A stretch of DNA of 64,000 bases. Source: Candidatus Opimibacter iunctus (GTDB taxonomy: Bacteria > Bacteroidota > Bacteroidia > Chitinophagales > Saprospiraceae). The notes below the pieces were generated by a model, which made no database searches, had not been told where the DNA came from, and was given only the letters and a program-made list of their open reading frames with translations. The first letter of the stretch is position 1; every line of letters starts with the position of its first letter. Position numbers and translations under genes: made by a program. This document shows, piece after piece, positions 27,913 to 36,419 of this stretch. The stretch spans positions 248,001 through 312,000 of the forward strand of contig JADJVH010000002.1 in the NCBI GenBank assembly GCA_016716665.1, given 5' to 3'.

Positions 27913-28611
27913 ATGGATAATGAAACTAGGCAATTTGTCAGGAGGCTTGGATTCCCATTAGGATTTGTTGGCTTTATCTGGGTCGTGCATATCGTGCATG
28001 CCATCACAGGTCTTGATATGACCAGGCTGGGGATCAATCCACGCCATGTGGAGGGATTGCCTGGCATATTGACTGCCCCTTTGATACATGGTAGCTGGGA
28101 GCATTTGTTTTCCAACTCGGTTTCATTCCTGATGCTTGGAGCTGTGTTGTTTTGGTTTTATCCCCGGATTGCGCTGAGGAGCATCTTATGGTTGTATGTG
28201 CTGTCGGGTCTGGGTATTTGGATTTTTGGGCAGCCCAATTCTTTTCATATCGGTGCCAGTGGTGTGGTCTATGGTATGGTGTCGCTCGTATTCTGGAGTG
28301 GCATATTCCGGCGGAATGTCAAGTCTGTAGTATTGGCCCTGATCGTCATGGTCGTCTATGCTGGTTTATTTGAAGGCATCCTGCCCGGCAAGGAAGGCAT
28401 CTCATGGGAGGGCCATTTGCTGGGAGGCATCGCAGGTATCCTGTTGGCCTGGTACTATCGCAAGGATATAGAAGAAGATGAGATAGCACCTGAAGAGGAG
28501 GAAGAAGAAGAGAAGCGTTATTTCCTGCCCAGGGATACGTTTGAGATCACGATGGCGCAGCGGAGGGCGCTGTATGAGCAGAGGCTGCGTGAGCAGCAAG
28601 GTGAGTTGTGA
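27913..28611 (+). CDS. Rhomboid-family intramembrane serine protease
   Basis: Polytopic protease that cleaves within or next to membrane helices. The 232-residue protein has about six hydrophobic segments. It has the family marker HGSWEHLFSNSVSFLMLG, the catalytic Ser in HIGASGVVYG and the catalytic His in EGHLLGGIAGI. A 40-residue acidic cytoplasmic tail (EEEEEEEKRYFLPRD..) follows the last helix and is not needed for catalysis. It is tightly linked to the gene at 27150. Substrate unknown. Confidence 0.92.
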   Translation: MDNETRQFVRRLGFPLGFVGFIWVVHIVHAITGLDMTRLGINPRHVEGLPGILTAPLIHGSWEHLFSNSVSFLMLGAVLFWFYPRIALRSILWLYVLSGLGIWIFGQPNSFHIGASGVVYGMVSLVFWSGIFRRNVKSVVLALIVMVVYAGLFEGILPGKEGISWEGHLLGGIAGILLAWYYRKDIEEDEIAPEEEEEEEKRYFLPRDTFEITMAQRRALYEQRLREQQGEL

Positions 28612-28734
28612 GTGAATTGTGAGTTGTGAATTGTGAATTGTGAAAGAGCATGGCTCCCCCTTCGAAGGGGGTCGGGGGGTTGATCAAGTTGATTTCTATT
28701 TAGATTTCCTATGACGCTCCCAGTTCGGTATTCT
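28612..28734. repeat. Heptads GTGAATT and a CCCCC palindrome
   Basis: GTGAGTT/GTGAATT heptads (28612-28642) start at the rhomboid stop codon. A copy of CTCCCCCTTCGAAGGGGG with GTCGGGGGGTTGAT follows (28652-28684), matching the repeats at 19.58, 19.69 and 24.56 kb. Confidence 0.8.
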
Positions 28735-28890
28735 AATGAAGGATAACAAGCGATAATCGGCCCCTGGCCGTGGCAGGAGTTTGCTCCTGCCACAATGAGA
28801 TTTCTATTAAGAATTCCAATTGAGATATCCATTTGGTATTCCTTTGGTGGCAGGAGCAAACTCCTGCCACGGCCCTTCAATTTGAGATCT
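28735..28890. repeat. Copy B of the ATAATCGG element with paired GTGGCAGGAG hairpins
   Basis: Two hairpins, GTGGCAGGAG-TTTG-CTCCTGCCAC (28770-28793) and GTGGCAGGAG-CAAA-CTCCTGCCAC (28847-28870), are each other's reverse complement. With the flanking GGCC they form one larger inverted repeat, a BIME-like layout. GGATAACAAGCGATAATCGG precedes it, matching copy C at 39377. Between the hairpins lie degenerate GAATTCCAATT-like units. Confidence 0.85.
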
Positions 28891-28926
28891 CGATTAGAAT
28901 TCCAAAAGGTAATTCACTCCTTCTTC

Positions 28927-28962
28927 CCCACTTGAAAGTCGGGGCTATTCAATAAATCCTAC
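28927..28962 (-). repeat. Dispersed GATTTATTGAATAGCCCCGACTTTC element
   Basis: Read on the minus strand, a TTTATTGAATAGCCCCGACT core is followed by a small hairpin (CCGACTTTCAAGTCGG type). Plus-strand copies lie at about 29988-30025 and 32166-32205. The rest of 28891-29069 shows nothing else. Confidence 0.75.
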
Positions 28963-29069
28963 TTTTAGTTTTTCATTTTTAGTTTTTCATTTCTTTCGTG
29001 CAACCTTTCCAAAAAAGGTCCGTCTATTGAAAGCATTCTATTTTCACATAAACCAATAAATCTATCAAC

Positions 29070-29793
29070 ATGAATAAGTTGCTTTGCCTGGTCACCGGTA
29101 TACTCCTGATGGCTGGAAATCCTCTGACCGCTCAATACTGGAGCACTGGTGCCCTCAAAGGGGAAGGAGAAGTCGTCAGGCAGGAAATCACACTGCCGGC
29201 ATTGGACGGTGTGGATCTGGGATTTAGCGGGAAAGTAGTCATCACCCCAGGGGCGACGCAGAAGATCGTGATGGAGGGGCAACAAAATATCCTGGACAAT
29301 ATCAAGCGGGAGGTGACCAATGGTACATGGAAAATATTTTTTGACAAGAATGTGAAGGATGCTAAAGAAGTGACCATCTATATCACTATGCCCTCAATAA
29401 AGAAAGTTGGCCTGACCGGAAGTGGTTCGATCATTTCGGAAGGCAAGTTTTCAGGACTCAATGACCTTGACGTTTTCCTCTCCGGATCCGGAGATATCAA
29501 GTTTGCAGCAGATGCCAAATCGGTACAAGTCCTGCTCAGTGGTTCAGGAGATGTCGAACTCAAGGGCACAGCCGGTGCACTGGATATCAGTATCAGCGGA
29601 TCAGGTGACGTAACTACATCCGCGCTCGTAGTCAATGCCTGCGAAGTGCATATCAGCGGCTCAGGAGATGCGGAGGTCAATGTCAATGGCAAGCTGGATG
29701 TCTTTGTTTCGGGGAAGCGGTGATGTACACTATCGTGGTAATGCAAGTGTGACAGCGAGGGTGACAGGAAGCGGAGAAGTGGAGAAGATGTAG
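29070..29793 (+). CDS. GIN-domain (DUF2807) secreted protein, late frameshift
   Basis: Secreted protein with a signal peptide (..LVTGILLMAGNPLTAQ) and a right-handed beta structure of repeated strands. The GSGS/SGSGD turn recurs every ~20 residues (TGSGSIISEG, LSGSGDIKF, LSGSGDVEL, ISGSGDVTT, ISGSGDAEV), the mark of putative auto-transporter adhesin head GIN domains. In the raw frame it ends ..VFVSGKR at 29723. Removing one G from GGGG at 29711-29714 continues SGSGDVHYRG...TGSGEVEKM to TAG 29791-29793, completing the pattern. The biological role of this common Bacteroidota family is unknown. Confidence 0.88.
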
Positions 29794-30319
29794 GCAAGGT
29801 GCAAGTCGGAGCGCAGCGGAGATCCCGCAAGCAGCGTAACCGTAAAGCGGGAGAGCAAGGAGCAAGGGAGCAAGGGAGCAAAGGAGCAAGGGAACATGGG
29901 AACATGGAAGTAAGAGGGAATTGTCTGGAGACAGATTTTACTTGGGATCAATACCCAATATCCAACAAGGAAGGAAAAGTGAGAAGTAGAATTTATTGAA
30001 TAGCCCCGACTTTCACTTCGCGGGAAGTGATTTTCGATTTACGAGCTACGAAGAATTAGATGGTGTCACAGCCCCATCGGGGCTAAAGGTCGGTAGCAAA
30101 GTTGAAGCAAAACAAATCTCGCGCTGTAGGTGCGAAACTGAGTGTGAAGGGCTGTTGGGTCAATTTGGATAATCTGTGATCTGTGATCTGTAATCGGTGA
30201 TCGGTGAGACGATTGACGAGAGACGATTGACGAGAGACGATTGACGATTGACGAGAGACGAGAGACGAGAGACGAGAGACGATTGACGAGAGTTAGAAAG
30301 GAAAATTAATAACGTAAAC
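29794..30319. repeat. Mixed intergenic repeats (five families)
   Basis: In order: GGAGCAAG octads (about 29850-29895); the hairpin TGTC-TGGA-GACA (29922-29933); an AATAGCCCCGACT element (about 29988-30025); the GCCCC-hairpin/GGTCGGTAGC module (30071-30097); GTGATCT/GTGATCG heptads (30169-30205); and GACGATT/GACGAGA heptads (30206-30295). No gene seen in these 526 bp. Confidence 0.85.
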
Positions 30320-30688
30320 ATGGATAAGCTGAACAAAATAGTGTTGACCCTGCTTGTGGGGTTAACTGCCTTGTCTTTTACTGATAGACAAGAACTCCCT
30401 ATTGCCATCAATGGCACCTATGGGGTATGTGATTGCAATGAGGATGTCTCTCCGGTATTTGAGCTGACGCTCAATGATGATCATACCTTTCGGTACGTCA
30501 GGGAGGATGCTCCAGGATCAGGTGTTGATGTGAGTGGGAAATGGGTCAGGAGTGATAACACTATTTTATTAAAGGAATACCCCGCAGATGTTTCCATCCA
30601 TGATAAATGGAAGGTGGATGAGCAATGTCTTAAATCAAGAAAGGGATTTGAATGGACGAGATTGTGCCAGGTCAAGCCTTGCAGGTAA
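30320..30688 (+). CDS. Small secreted hypothetical protein
   Basis: A 122-residue protein with a short N-terminal hydrophobic segment (KIVLTLLVGLTALSF), likely a signal peptide. The mature part, INGTYGVCDCNEDVSPVFELTLNDDHTFRYVR..GKWV, has the look of a small beta-barrel 'lipocalin-like/NlpE-like' domain with paired cysteines (CDC near the start, C..C at the end), possibly disulfide-bonded. I cannot name the family. Confidence 0.65.
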   Translation: MDKLNKIVLTLLVGLTALSFTDRQELPIAINGTYGVCDCNEDVSPVFELTLNDDHTFRYVREDAPGSGVDVSGKWVRSDNTILLKEYPADVSIHDKWKVDEQCLKSRKGFEWTRLCQVKPCR

Positions 30689-30722
30689 TCCATATTATTT
30701 CCAGATCACTATAGCGTGAACC

Positions 30723-31526
30723 TTATGGGAAGGACGCTATTGCTTTGCGGACTGAGCCGTGTTTCTCAAGCAGGGCAGATGCTACGGTTGATGAACAACC
30801 GGTTTTTTCCATGATCATGCGGGTGCCGCGTTCCACCAGCTTATTGTTGGTGAGCAGCATATCGACCATCTTGTTGTCCTCCACGCGCCCGAGGCGGATC
30901 ATCGTGGCAGTCGAAATCATATTGAGGATCAGCTTTTGCGCGGTTCCGGCTTTCATCCTGGTGCTGCCGGTCAGGAATTCGGGGCCGACCACGCAGACGA
31001 TCGGATGATCAGCCAATGCAATGATAGGGGCATCCGTATTGCACGTGATACATCCGGTGAGAATACCATGGGACCTTGCCTGCGTCAATCCTCCAATGAC
31101 ATAAGGAGTGGTGCCTGACGCAGCAATACCAATCAATATATCTGTGCTGTTGATATCATGCGCAAGGAGGTCGCTCCAGGCTTGGGTGGTATCATCTTCG
31201 GCAAACTCCTGGGCCTTGCGTATAGCATCGTCGCCACCTGCGATGATGCCGATGACCCTGCCGTGTTCGACGCCAAAGGTAGGAGGGCACTCTGATGCAT
31301 CGAGAATGCCGAGACGGCCGCTGGTGCCTGCACCGATATAGAATAACCTGCCGCCGTCAACCATACGGATGACGATATCATCGACGAGTTTTTCAATAGC
31401 CGGGATGCATTCCTTTACCCGCAGGGGTACGGATTGATCTTCGTGATTAATATGACCGAGTATCTCCCCGGTCGACATCTTTTCAAGATGCCGGTAAGGA
31501 GAGTCTTTTTCAGTGATCCGGGTCAT
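30723..31526 (-). CDS. murQ: N-acetylmuramic acid 6-phosphate etherase
   Basis: MurQ cleaves the lactyl ether of MurNAc-6-P, giving GlcNAc-6-P and lactate in peptidoglycan recycling. The 267-residue SIS-fold protein has the diagnostic run GAGTSGRLGILDASECPPTFG, containing the catalytic Glu of SECPPT, then GIIAGGDDAI and EFLTGSTRMKAGTAQK. No other recycling gene is adjacent; the next gene 29 bp upstream is a bacilliredoxin on the same strand. Confidence 0.95.
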   Translation of the reverse strand: MTRITEKDSPYRHLEKMSTGEILGHINHEDQSVPLRVKECIPAIEKLVDDIVIRMVDGGRLFYIGAGTSGRLGILDASECPPTFGVEHGRVIGIIAGGDDAIRKAQEFAEDDTTQAWSDLLAHDINSTDILIGIAASGTTPYVIGGLTQARSHGILTGCITCNTDAPIIALADHPIVCVVGPEFLTGSTRMKAGTAQKLILNMISTATMIRLGRVEDNKMVDMLLTNNKLVERGTRMIMEKTGCSSTVASALLEKHGSVRKAIASFP

Positions 31527-31555
31527 GCAGGTAGGTTGCGGTCAGGGCAACCGGA

Positions 31556-31969
31556 TTAGCAGAAGTCGTTGAAGGCTGCCTTCAGGTTTTCGGCAATCAT
31601 CATAGCGCTGCGACCTTCGATGTGATGGCGCTCGAGGAAATGCACGAGGCGGCCGTCCTTAAAGAGGGCGATAGCAGGAGATGATGGAGGGTAAGGCAGG
31701 AGAAATTCCCTGGCCTTGGCAGTAGCATCAGTATCTACGCCTGCGAAAACCGTATATAATTTGGCAGGTTGCTTTTCATTCTGGAGGGCGATCTTGACAC
31801 CCGGGCGAGCATTGGCAGCCGCACAGCCGCATACTGAATTGACCACCAGGAGAGCGGTACCGGATTGATTATCAAGTACATCGATTACTTCCTGTGGGGA
31901 GTGCAGAGATTCAAAACCTGCAGTGGTCAGGTCTTTGGACATCGGGGCTACTAATTCAGCTGGATACAT
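31556..31969 (-). CDS. BrxA/BrxB-family bacilliredoxin
   Basis: Thioredoxin-fold disulfide reductase of the YphP/YqiW family, which removes bacillithiol or other low-molecular-weight thiols from proteins. The 137-residue protein starts MYPAELVAPM, the family's typical opening, and carries the active-site CGC motif in VNSVCGCAAANARPG. In Bacteroidota it may serve a thiol other than bacillithiol. It probably shares a transcript with murQ. Confidence 0.9.
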   Translation of the reverse strand: MYPAELVAPMSKDLTTAGFESLHSPQEVIDVLDNQSGTALLVVNSVCGCAAANARPGVKIALQNEKQPAKLYTVFAGVDTDATAKAREFLLPYPPSSPAIALFKDGRLVHFLERHHIEGRSAMMIAENLKAAFNDFC

Positions 31970-32017
31970 GGTTGTGTTGTATTTAAAAGTTAAAAGCTTT
32001 CAATATCGGACAGTTAA

Positions 32018-32025
32018 CAAAGGTA
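32018..32025 (-). promoter_or_regulatory. -7 box for the bacilliredoxin-murQ unit
   Basis: TACCTTTG on the minus strand, 49 nt before ATG 31969. Confidence 0.45.
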
Positions 32026-32042
32026 AGAAGGATTTGGTTCTG

Positions 32043-32206
32043 GAGAAGAGCAAGGGAGCAAAGGAGCAAGGGAGCAAAGGAGCAAAGGAGCAAGGGAGCA
32101 AAGGAGCAAGGGAGCAAGGGAGCAAGGGAACAAAGGAGCAAGGGAACAAGGAAGTAAGAAGTAAAAGGCAGAATTTATTGAATAGCCCCGACTTTCAAGT
32201 CGGGAT
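32043..32206. repeat. Octad GGAGCAAG array and AATAGCCCCGACT element
   Basis: About 13 units of GGAGCAAR/GGAACAAR (32047-32150) precede TTTATTGAATAGCCCCGACT and its hairpin (32167-32206). The two families occur in the same order and orientation at 29.85-30.03 kb. Confidence 0.9.
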
Positions 32207-32216
32207 GAGAGAAGGC

Positions 32217-32996
32217 CTAGACCCTGTTTTTAACGGTCTGGATTTTTTCCAGGAGGCGGGAAGCCTGTGCGGAGATCTTCTTGTGGAGGGACATGATGGC
32301 TTTGATTTCCTCTGGGGGGCGCTTGTGGTTTTGGGCATCGGCGAGGAGATCCTGGCTGATCACCTGGCAGTCGTGCCATTGACCTAGAAGTTGCTGGAAG
32401 TCATCGGCGATATCGAGTTGGTTGTTTTCTGGTTGAAAGATCATTTGGAGGTAGTATAGCTCCTTTACCTTTTTGCGTAGCAGATGGACATCGTGTTCAT
32501 GCAGTATTTCTGTGGCCAGGAGGGATTTTATATCCTCTCTTTTTTCCTGGAGATACCTTTTGACGAATCCTCCTTTAATCTCGCCCAGGGCTGTTAATAT
32601 CTTTTTAGCTTTTTCTTTCAAGGACTTCCGGATTTGCCGGCTGTTCAGGTTGAAGAACAGTTGCTGCTCTTGTTGGAGCTCAAGATCCATGTGATTGAAG
32701 TACATCGTCAGGGAAGCTTCAGGTCCGTATTTCCTGAGCATCGTCTCCTGCAGCTGGAGTTCCCTGACGATCCCAGCCTGACGGAATAGTTTCCTGAACG
32801 GTCTGTAATTTTTTTTGCGCTTAAAGTCTGTGCAGTTGGCACTGATGAGAAACATCAATGCCTTGATGCGTTTGATATCCACCCGGAGTGCATGGAAGTC
32901 TCTTGGACCGAATTGTGCGATTGGTTTCCTCAGCAGGATCATGATGGAATCCATTTGAGTACGGAAATATTTTTGCAGTGCGGAGGAAGTCTTCAA
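32217..32996 (-). CDS. CHAD-domain protein
   Basis: All-helical, strongly basic 259-residue protein with two halves, each carrying the conserved His-Arg-Lys pattern: FHALRVDIKRIKALMFLI near residue 35 and VHLLRKKVKELYYLQMIF near residue 170. CHAD domains bind inorganic polyphosphate through such basic surfaces. No polyphosphate kinase or CYTH gene is nearby, so the link to polyphosphate granules is by family only. Confidence 0.85.
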   Translation of the reverse strand: MKTSSALQKYFRTQMDSIMILLRKPIAQFGPRDFHALRVDIKRIKALMFLISANCTDFKRKKNYRPFRKLFRQAGIVRELQLQETMLRKYGPEASLTMYFNHMDLELQQEQQLFFNLNSRQIRKSLKEKAKKILTALGEIKGGFVKRYLQEKREDIKSLLATEILHEHDVHLLRKKVKELYYLQMIFQPENNQLDIADDFQQLLGQWHDCQVISQDLLADAQNHKRPPEEIKAIMSLHKKISAQASRLLEKIQTVKNRV

Positions 32997-33072
32997 GATC
33001 AGTATTGGATAGCGCTGGATGATGTTTCTCTAAAATTAACATCTTTTACGGGATATGTGACGTTGATTTAAC

Positions 33073-33285
33073 AGAACTCACCCCCGGCCCCTCTCTTGCG
33101 TGATGATTTCATGTACGAAGAGGACTGTGCTGAAGAGAGGGGTGTGTTGATTCTTCGCTTTCTATGCTAAGTGCATGGGGCATGTAGAATTATATGCCAG
33201 GCACAAATCATACCTCCCCTCTCTTTTACAGGATCATCTTCGTATGAATAGGCAATAGGTAAGAGAGGGGTCGGGGGTGAGTTCT
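33073..33285. mobile_element. 213-bp foldback (MITE-like) element
   Basis: Terminal inverted repeats of 25 bp (33073-33097 and 33261-33285) match at 24 positions: AGAACTCACCCCCGNCCCCT. Further inward both arms carry ACGAAGA..CTGT and AAGAGAGGGG, so each arm can also fold on itself (CCCCTCTCTT with AAGAGAGGGG). The centre is near 33180. No transposase or clear target duplication is seen, and no gene lies in 32997-33394. Confidence 0.75.
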
Positions 33286-33394
33286 ACAAAAAGCAAAAAG
33301 GGGCAGGGGTGAAATAAAAAAGGGGACGTCACGTTTGACAGGTCCCCATCTCAAAACAATTACAACAGAAGGCAACAATCTGTTAGTCTTAAAT

Positions 33395-34021
33395 CTAATC
33401 TTCGTAGAAATCCACAATGCCGGTCTCGACGTCATACATGCCCCCGATCAGGGCGATCTCTCCCTTGTTGATCATATCATTGAGGATTGTACTCTTTTCG
33501 TGGATCTGGTGCATGGCCATGATCACATTGAGGGTGGCCACTTTTTCAACAAATACATCATTGGCTGAAGTGCGGTCATCCGTGACTGTCTTTTCTGCAT
33601 AGACAGCAGGTTGCAGTTTAGAAAGGAGGTTGGTGAGATTGCCCATTTCCACATGGTCGCATGCGCCTTTGACGGCACCGCATTTAGAGTGGCCGAGGAC
33701 CACTAGGGCTTTAGCGCCTGCGACTTTGCAAGCAAACTCCATACTGCCGAGGATGTCTTCATTGATGATATTGCCGGCAATCCGCACACTGAATATATCG
33801 CCAAGGCCCTGGTCAAAGATGAGCTCGGCCGATGTGCGTGAATCGATGCAGCTCAAGACTACAGCAAGTGGATATTGTCCTCCAGAAGTTTCATTGACTT
33901 GTTGGAGCAGGTTGCGGTTGACCTTCAGGTTGTTGACAAACCGCTTGTTGCCTTCTCTCAGCAGCTCGATAGCTTTCTGTGGAGTGAGGCTCTTTTGCAT
34001 TTCTTTAGTTAAGGTCTTCAT
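33395..34021 (-). CDS. Beta-class carbonic anhydrase
   Basis: Zinc enzyme interconverting CO2 and bicarbonate. The 208-residue protein shows the zinc ligands C-x-D-x-R in LSCIDSRTSAELIFDQG and H-x-x-C in LGHSKCGAVKGA, plus the RIAGNIINEDILGSMEFA segment. It lies 35 bp downstream of a SulP transporter in the same direction, the usual bicarbonate-uptake pairing. Confidence 0.95.
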   Translation of the reverse strand: MKTLTKEMQKSLTPQKAIELLREGNKRFVNNLKVNRNLLQQVNETSGGQYPLAVVLSCIDSRTSAELIFDQGLGDIFSVRIAGNIINEDILGSMEFACKVAGAKALVVLGHSKCGAVKGACDHVEMGNLTNLLSKLQPAVYAEKTVTDDRTSANDVFVEKVATLNVIMAMHQIHEKSTILNDMINKGEIALIGGMYDVETGIVDFYED

Positions 34022-34056
34022 GTTAGAGACGGTGTTATAAGGTTAAGGATGAAAGA

Positions 34057-35604
34057 TTATGCGGCATTGGGGATGGATAGTCCTTTTATTTCTACATCGA
34101 TGTTCTTCATCGTCCGGGCATGGATCGTGTAATCCTGGATGATTTCAATGACATCCTGGTGTACAAATTTGGAACGTGAACCATCGATCAGGACTTTGGA
34201 GTTTTCGGGTATATTGTTGAGCATCTGCAGGATTCCACCTTTATTGAGGAAGGAGACTTCTTCAGACAGTACGATATGGTGGTCGTGCGGACTGTTGGAT
34301 ACATCCTTTATGTCATATGCATTGCGATAGTTGTTGAGCAACAGGTAAAAGATGGCGAAGGCCATACCGATGCCAATACCCATGAGCAGGTCTGTGAGCA
34401 GGATACCGATGATGGTGGCGATAAAGGGGATGAAGTGTTCCCTTCCCTGCCTGTACATTTGCTTGAAGAGGGAAGGCTTGGCCAGTTTGTAGCCTACGAT
34501 AAAGAGTATGGAAGCAAGAGTCGCCAATGGGATCATGTTGAGCAGATTGGCAATCGTGATGGCACAGACCAACAGGTAGACCCCATGCAGGATGGCCGAC
34601 ATCTTGGTTTTAGCGCCAAAGGTTATGTTGGCAGAACTGCGCACAATTACCTGTGTGAGTGGTAGACCGCCAATCAGGCCGGAAACGATATTGCCAAGTC
34701 CTTGCGCCTTAAGTTCACGGTTGGTGGGGGTTACTCTTTTTTCCGGATCCAGCTTATCAGTGGCTTCAACACAAAGCAGGGTCTCCAGGCTGGCTACGAT
34801 GGCTAGTACAAAGGCAATGGAATATACCTGAGGGTTGGCCAACTGGGAGAAATCAGGGAAAGTGAATTGACTAAAAAATTCTCCCATGCTTGATGCCACA
34901 GGTAGGCTTACGACCTGGTCAGGCTGGAAGGAGAAGGGAAGTAATCCCTTGATATACGTATAGTGAAGGACTATGCCTGCGATTACGGCAACCAATGGAC
35001 CATTGAGCATGCCAAAAACCTTGTGTTTCTTGGAGAGTACAAGATCCCATAAGAGGAGTATGGCCATGCACACGGCTGTCACTAATAGTGCACCGGGATT
35101 TATAAAATCCATCATTCGTGACAGTTCTGAGAAGGTGTTTTCACCATCCCATTGGGCGAAGGCCCAGTCACCTTCATAATCCTTGTCATATCCCACCGCA
35201 TGTGGGAGCTGCTTGAGGATGATCAGCAGGCCGATACCCGTTAGCATCCCTTTGATCACTGAGGAGGGAAAGTAATAGGCAATAAAGCCGAGCTTGAGAA
35301 AGCCTGCGATCAACTGGATGACTCCCATGAGCACCACGGCAAGGAGGAAGGTTTCCCAGGATCCGCCAAGGGTAGCTATGGATGTCAATACGATCACAGC
35401 GAGGCCGGCAGCAGGGCCGCTTACACCAAGGGGGGATCCGCTGGCGATACCGACGACAATACCACCAACGATGCCTGCTATGATCCCTGAAAAGAGAGGA
35501 GCTCCCGAACCGAGGGCTATACCCAGGCAAAGTGGCACAGCAACAAAGAAGACGACAATACTAGCCGGAATGTCGTTTTTTAAATGGGCAAATATGTTTT
35601 TCAT
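34057..35604 (-). CDS. SulP-family anion (bicarbonate) transporter with STAS domain
   Basis: Inner-membrane SLC26A/SulP transporter of 515 residues. About 12 hydrophobic segments include DIPASIVVFFVAVPLCLGIALGSGAP, the conserved GVSGPAAGLAVIV and the family signature TNRELKAQGLGNIVSGLIGGLP. A C-terminal STAS domain (SKVLIDGSRSKFVHQDVIEI) follows. SulP can carry sulfate or bicarbonate; the carbonic anhydrase in the same operon favours bicarbonate. A divergent TetR gene with a palindromic operator next to the promoter suggests local control. Confidence 0.92.
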   Translation of the reverse strand: MKNIFAHLKNDIPASIVVFFVAVPLCLGIALGSGAPLFSGIIAGIVGGIVVGIASGSPLGVSGPAAGLAVIVLTSIATLGGSWETFLLAVVLMGVIQLIAGFLKLGFIAYYFPSSVIKGMLTGIGLLIILKQLPHAVGYDKDYEGDWAFAQWDGENTFSELSRMMDFINPGALLVTAVCMAILLLWDLVLSKKHKVFGMLNGPLVAVIAGIVLHYTYIKGLLPFSFQPDQVVSLPVASSMGEFFSQFTFPDFSQLANPQVYSIAFVLAIVASLETLLCVEATDKLDPEKRVTPTNRELKAQGLGNIVSGLIGGLPLTQVIVRSSANITFGAKTKMSAILHGVYLLVCAITIANLLNMIPLATLASILFIVGYKLAKPSLFKQMYRQGREHFIPFIATIIGILLTDLLMGIGIGMAFAIFYLLLNNYRNAYDIKDVSNSPHDHHIVLSEEVSFLNKGGILQMLNNIPENSKVLIDGSRSKFVHQDVIEIIQDYTIHARTMKNIDVEIKGLSIPNAA

Positions 35605-35627
35605 AAGTTGTTATTGGTTTGATACCC

Positions 35628-35690
35628 CAAAGATAGTATTGTTATTTTAAAAGATAGTAATACTATCATTGAAAATATTGTTACTTTTAT
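35628..35690 (-). promoter_or_regulatory. SulP promoter and candidate TetR operator
   Basis: A -7 box TATCTTTG (35628-35635, minus strand) lies 24 nt before the SulP ATG. Just upstream is the palindrome GATAGTA-A-TACTATC (35653-35667), with related half-sites AGATAGTATTGTTA (35631-35644) and AATATTGTTAC (35675-35685). It sits over the -33 region in the 104-bp gap shared with the divergent TetR gene. The TetR gene is the natural candidate to bind it. Confidence 0.65.
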
Positions 35691-35708
35691 GTTAAAATTT
35701 GGTGGATC

Positions 35709-36398
35709 ATGGATATCAACCTCACTATCACGCTCAATGAAAAGCTCTACCTGCGCAATCCGGAGGAATCCGAACTCGGCAAGCGGATCCTGGAGCATAG
35801 CATAATACTTATAGAAAGAATTGGTTTTGAAGCTTTTACCTTCAAGAAGCTGGCCTTTGAAATCAATACCACCGAAGCAGGCATCTACCGGTATTTTGAA
35901 AACAAGCAGCGCCTCCTGTTATATCTGGTAGACTGGTACTGGAGCTGGCAGGAATACCGGCTCATGCAGGAAACCCGGAATGTGGAGCAGCCAAAAACAA
36001 AGATCATGACCGCCATCCGCCTTCTGGCGACCCGGGTGGAGGATGATATTTCTACAGGTCACATCAATGAAAAGCTATTGCATGATATCGTGATGTCTGA
36101 AGGGGCAAAGTCCTGGCTGACCAAGCATGTGGAGGCGGACAACAAGGATAAATTGTTTCAGCCCTTCAAGGACCTGTGTGCGCTCATAGCAGAATTTATC
36201 ACTGCTTATAACCCACGCTATGCCTATCCTTTTTCGTTGTCAAGCACCCTGATAGAGATGGCGCATTCCCAATACTATTATATGCAGCACCTCCCATCGC
36301 TTACGGATTTTGGCCACCATAAGGATGAAGATGAGATTATTCGTTTTCTCGAGCAGTTGGTTTTTGGAGCATTGGATAGCCAGGCGAAGGAAAAATAG
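35709..36398 (+). CDS. TetR/AcrR-family transcriptional regulator
   Basis: 229-residue regulator. A ~25-residue N-terminal extension precedes the helix-turn-helix (ILEHSIILIERIGFEAFTFKKLAFEINTTEAGIYRYFENKQRLLLYLVDWYW), which ends with the typical YRYFENKQRLL of TetR proteins. The rest is an all-helical ligand domain of unknown specificity. It is divergent from the SulP-carbonic anhydrase operon and probably controls it and itself through the palindrome at 35653-35667. Confidence 0.88.
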   Translation: MDINLTITLNEKLYLRNPEESELGKRILEHSIILIERIGFEAFTFKKLAFEINTTEAGIYRYFENKQRLLLYLVDWYWSWQEYRLMQETRNVEQPKTKIMTAIRLLATRVEDDISTGHINEKLLHDIVMSEGAKSWLTKHVEADNKDKLFQPFKDLCALIAEFITAYNPRYAYPFSLSSTLIEMAHSQYYYMQHLPSLTDFGHHKDEDEIIRFLEQLVFGALDSQAKEK

Positions 36399-36419
36399 GC
36401 CCCGGTCCTTATTCGCTAA

